From positions 19,701,501 to 19,765,500 of the forward strand of contig NC_053413.1 in the NCBI RefSeq assembly GCF_016859285.1: a stretch of 64,000 nucleotides of DNA. The letters run 5' to 3'. The notes under the pieces are model-generated. The model saw only the letters and a program-made list of their open reading frames with translations. It was not told where the DNA came from and searched no databases. This DNA is from Xiphias gladius. Its lineage: Eukaryota > Chordata > Actinopteri > Istiophoriformes > Xiphiidae. The translations under genes were made by a program, and so were the position numbers. Below are positions 63,715 through 64,000 of the stretch, in pieces (the stretch's first letter is position 1; every line of letters starts with the position of its first letter).

Positions 63715-64000
63715 TCCCAACCAGTGGGTCATGACCCCAGCAAAAGGTCACAGTTAAATCTGATGAGTCGGGAGAAGATTAACAAGATAGGAAACCAGAA
63801 AATACATGTTTCTGCCTCTAAAAAAAAAAAAAAGTTAAGTTCTCTAATCTAACCTTCCTCTAATCTTTGCTTCCTCTAATCCTTGCTTGTTTCTTGTCGT
63901 TACTGGATAATTTAATGTTTTCCAGTCTTTTCAAGGGTTAATCAAATGAAATAAGTTGAGAAAAAAAAAAATCAGTCTTTGGTTGCACTGATCACAACTT
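63715..64000 (+). repeat. GGTCGTAACATAAATCTGA-family repeat, running off the window
   Basis: CAACCAGTGGGTCATGACCC, GGTCACAGTTAAATCTGATG, GATTAACAAGATAGGAAACC, an A run, then TCTAATCTTTGCTTCCTC. It matches 23695-23915 and 24683-24975. An open frame ending at 63757 runs into it and is not a gene. Confidence 0.6.

Noticed and set aside
63422-63757. 111-codon plus-strand frame near the right edge
   Set aside because: It runs into a dispersed repeat, has no recognisable domain and lies in the presumed ralyl intron.

Overview
The window is a vertebrate nuclear segment, almost certainly from a ray-finned (probably percomorph) fish. Genes have short exons and compact introns, proteins match vertebrate families residue for residue, and non-coding DNA is full of teleost-type dispersed repeats (segments with GTTAGCTTAGCTTAGCAC, TGTTAGCATGCTAAC, AATCGATTAAT, and AAGTACTTGTACTTTACTT motifs) plus CA, GATA and homopolymer microsatellites. 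There is no bacterial, CRISPR or operon signal.

Four protein genes can be read. (1) ackr4 on the + strand: an atypical chemokine receptor with an intact single coding exon at 9307-10419, probably preceded by a non-coding exon in a CpG-rich block near 7.3-7.5 kb. (2) e2f5 on the - strand, 25559 to 15118: eight coding exons, 360 residues, all phases consistent, including one minor-spliceosome (U12, AT-AC) intron. (3) lrrcc1 on the - strand, 40866 to 27075: nineteen coding exons, 1015 residues, all phases consistent, with one GC-AG intron. (4) The 3' part of ralyl on the - strand, 54150 to 48895: five exons; its RRM-coding exons lie upstream, apparently beyond base 64000, so 54151-64000 is read as ralyl intron.

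ralyl, lrrcc1 and e2f5 lie head-to-tail on one strand in the same order as on human chromosome 8q21 (recalled, not checked here), so this is an old syntenic block. ackr4 converges on e2f5 tail-to-tail and is not part of that human block. LRRCC1 is a centriole/centrosome protein, and E2F5 takes part both in pocket-protein repression and, with E2F4 and multicilin, in multiciliated-cell programmes. A perfect palindromic RFX X-box about 170 bp upstream of the e2f5 start codon fits that theme.

The rest is intergenic and intronic DNA with several repeat families, some nested (a TTAA-ended MITE in the presumed ackr4 5' intron; an insertion inside another repeat at 44.1 kb and another at 24.7 kb), a perfect 17-bp-arm hairpin, a perfect 24-bp palindrome, and stretches of high-complexity sequence that may be conserved non-coding elements. 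No wholly new gene system was recognised; the most unusual things are splice-site, promoter and repeat-structure observations. All exon boundaries come from reading splice sites and frame by eye.
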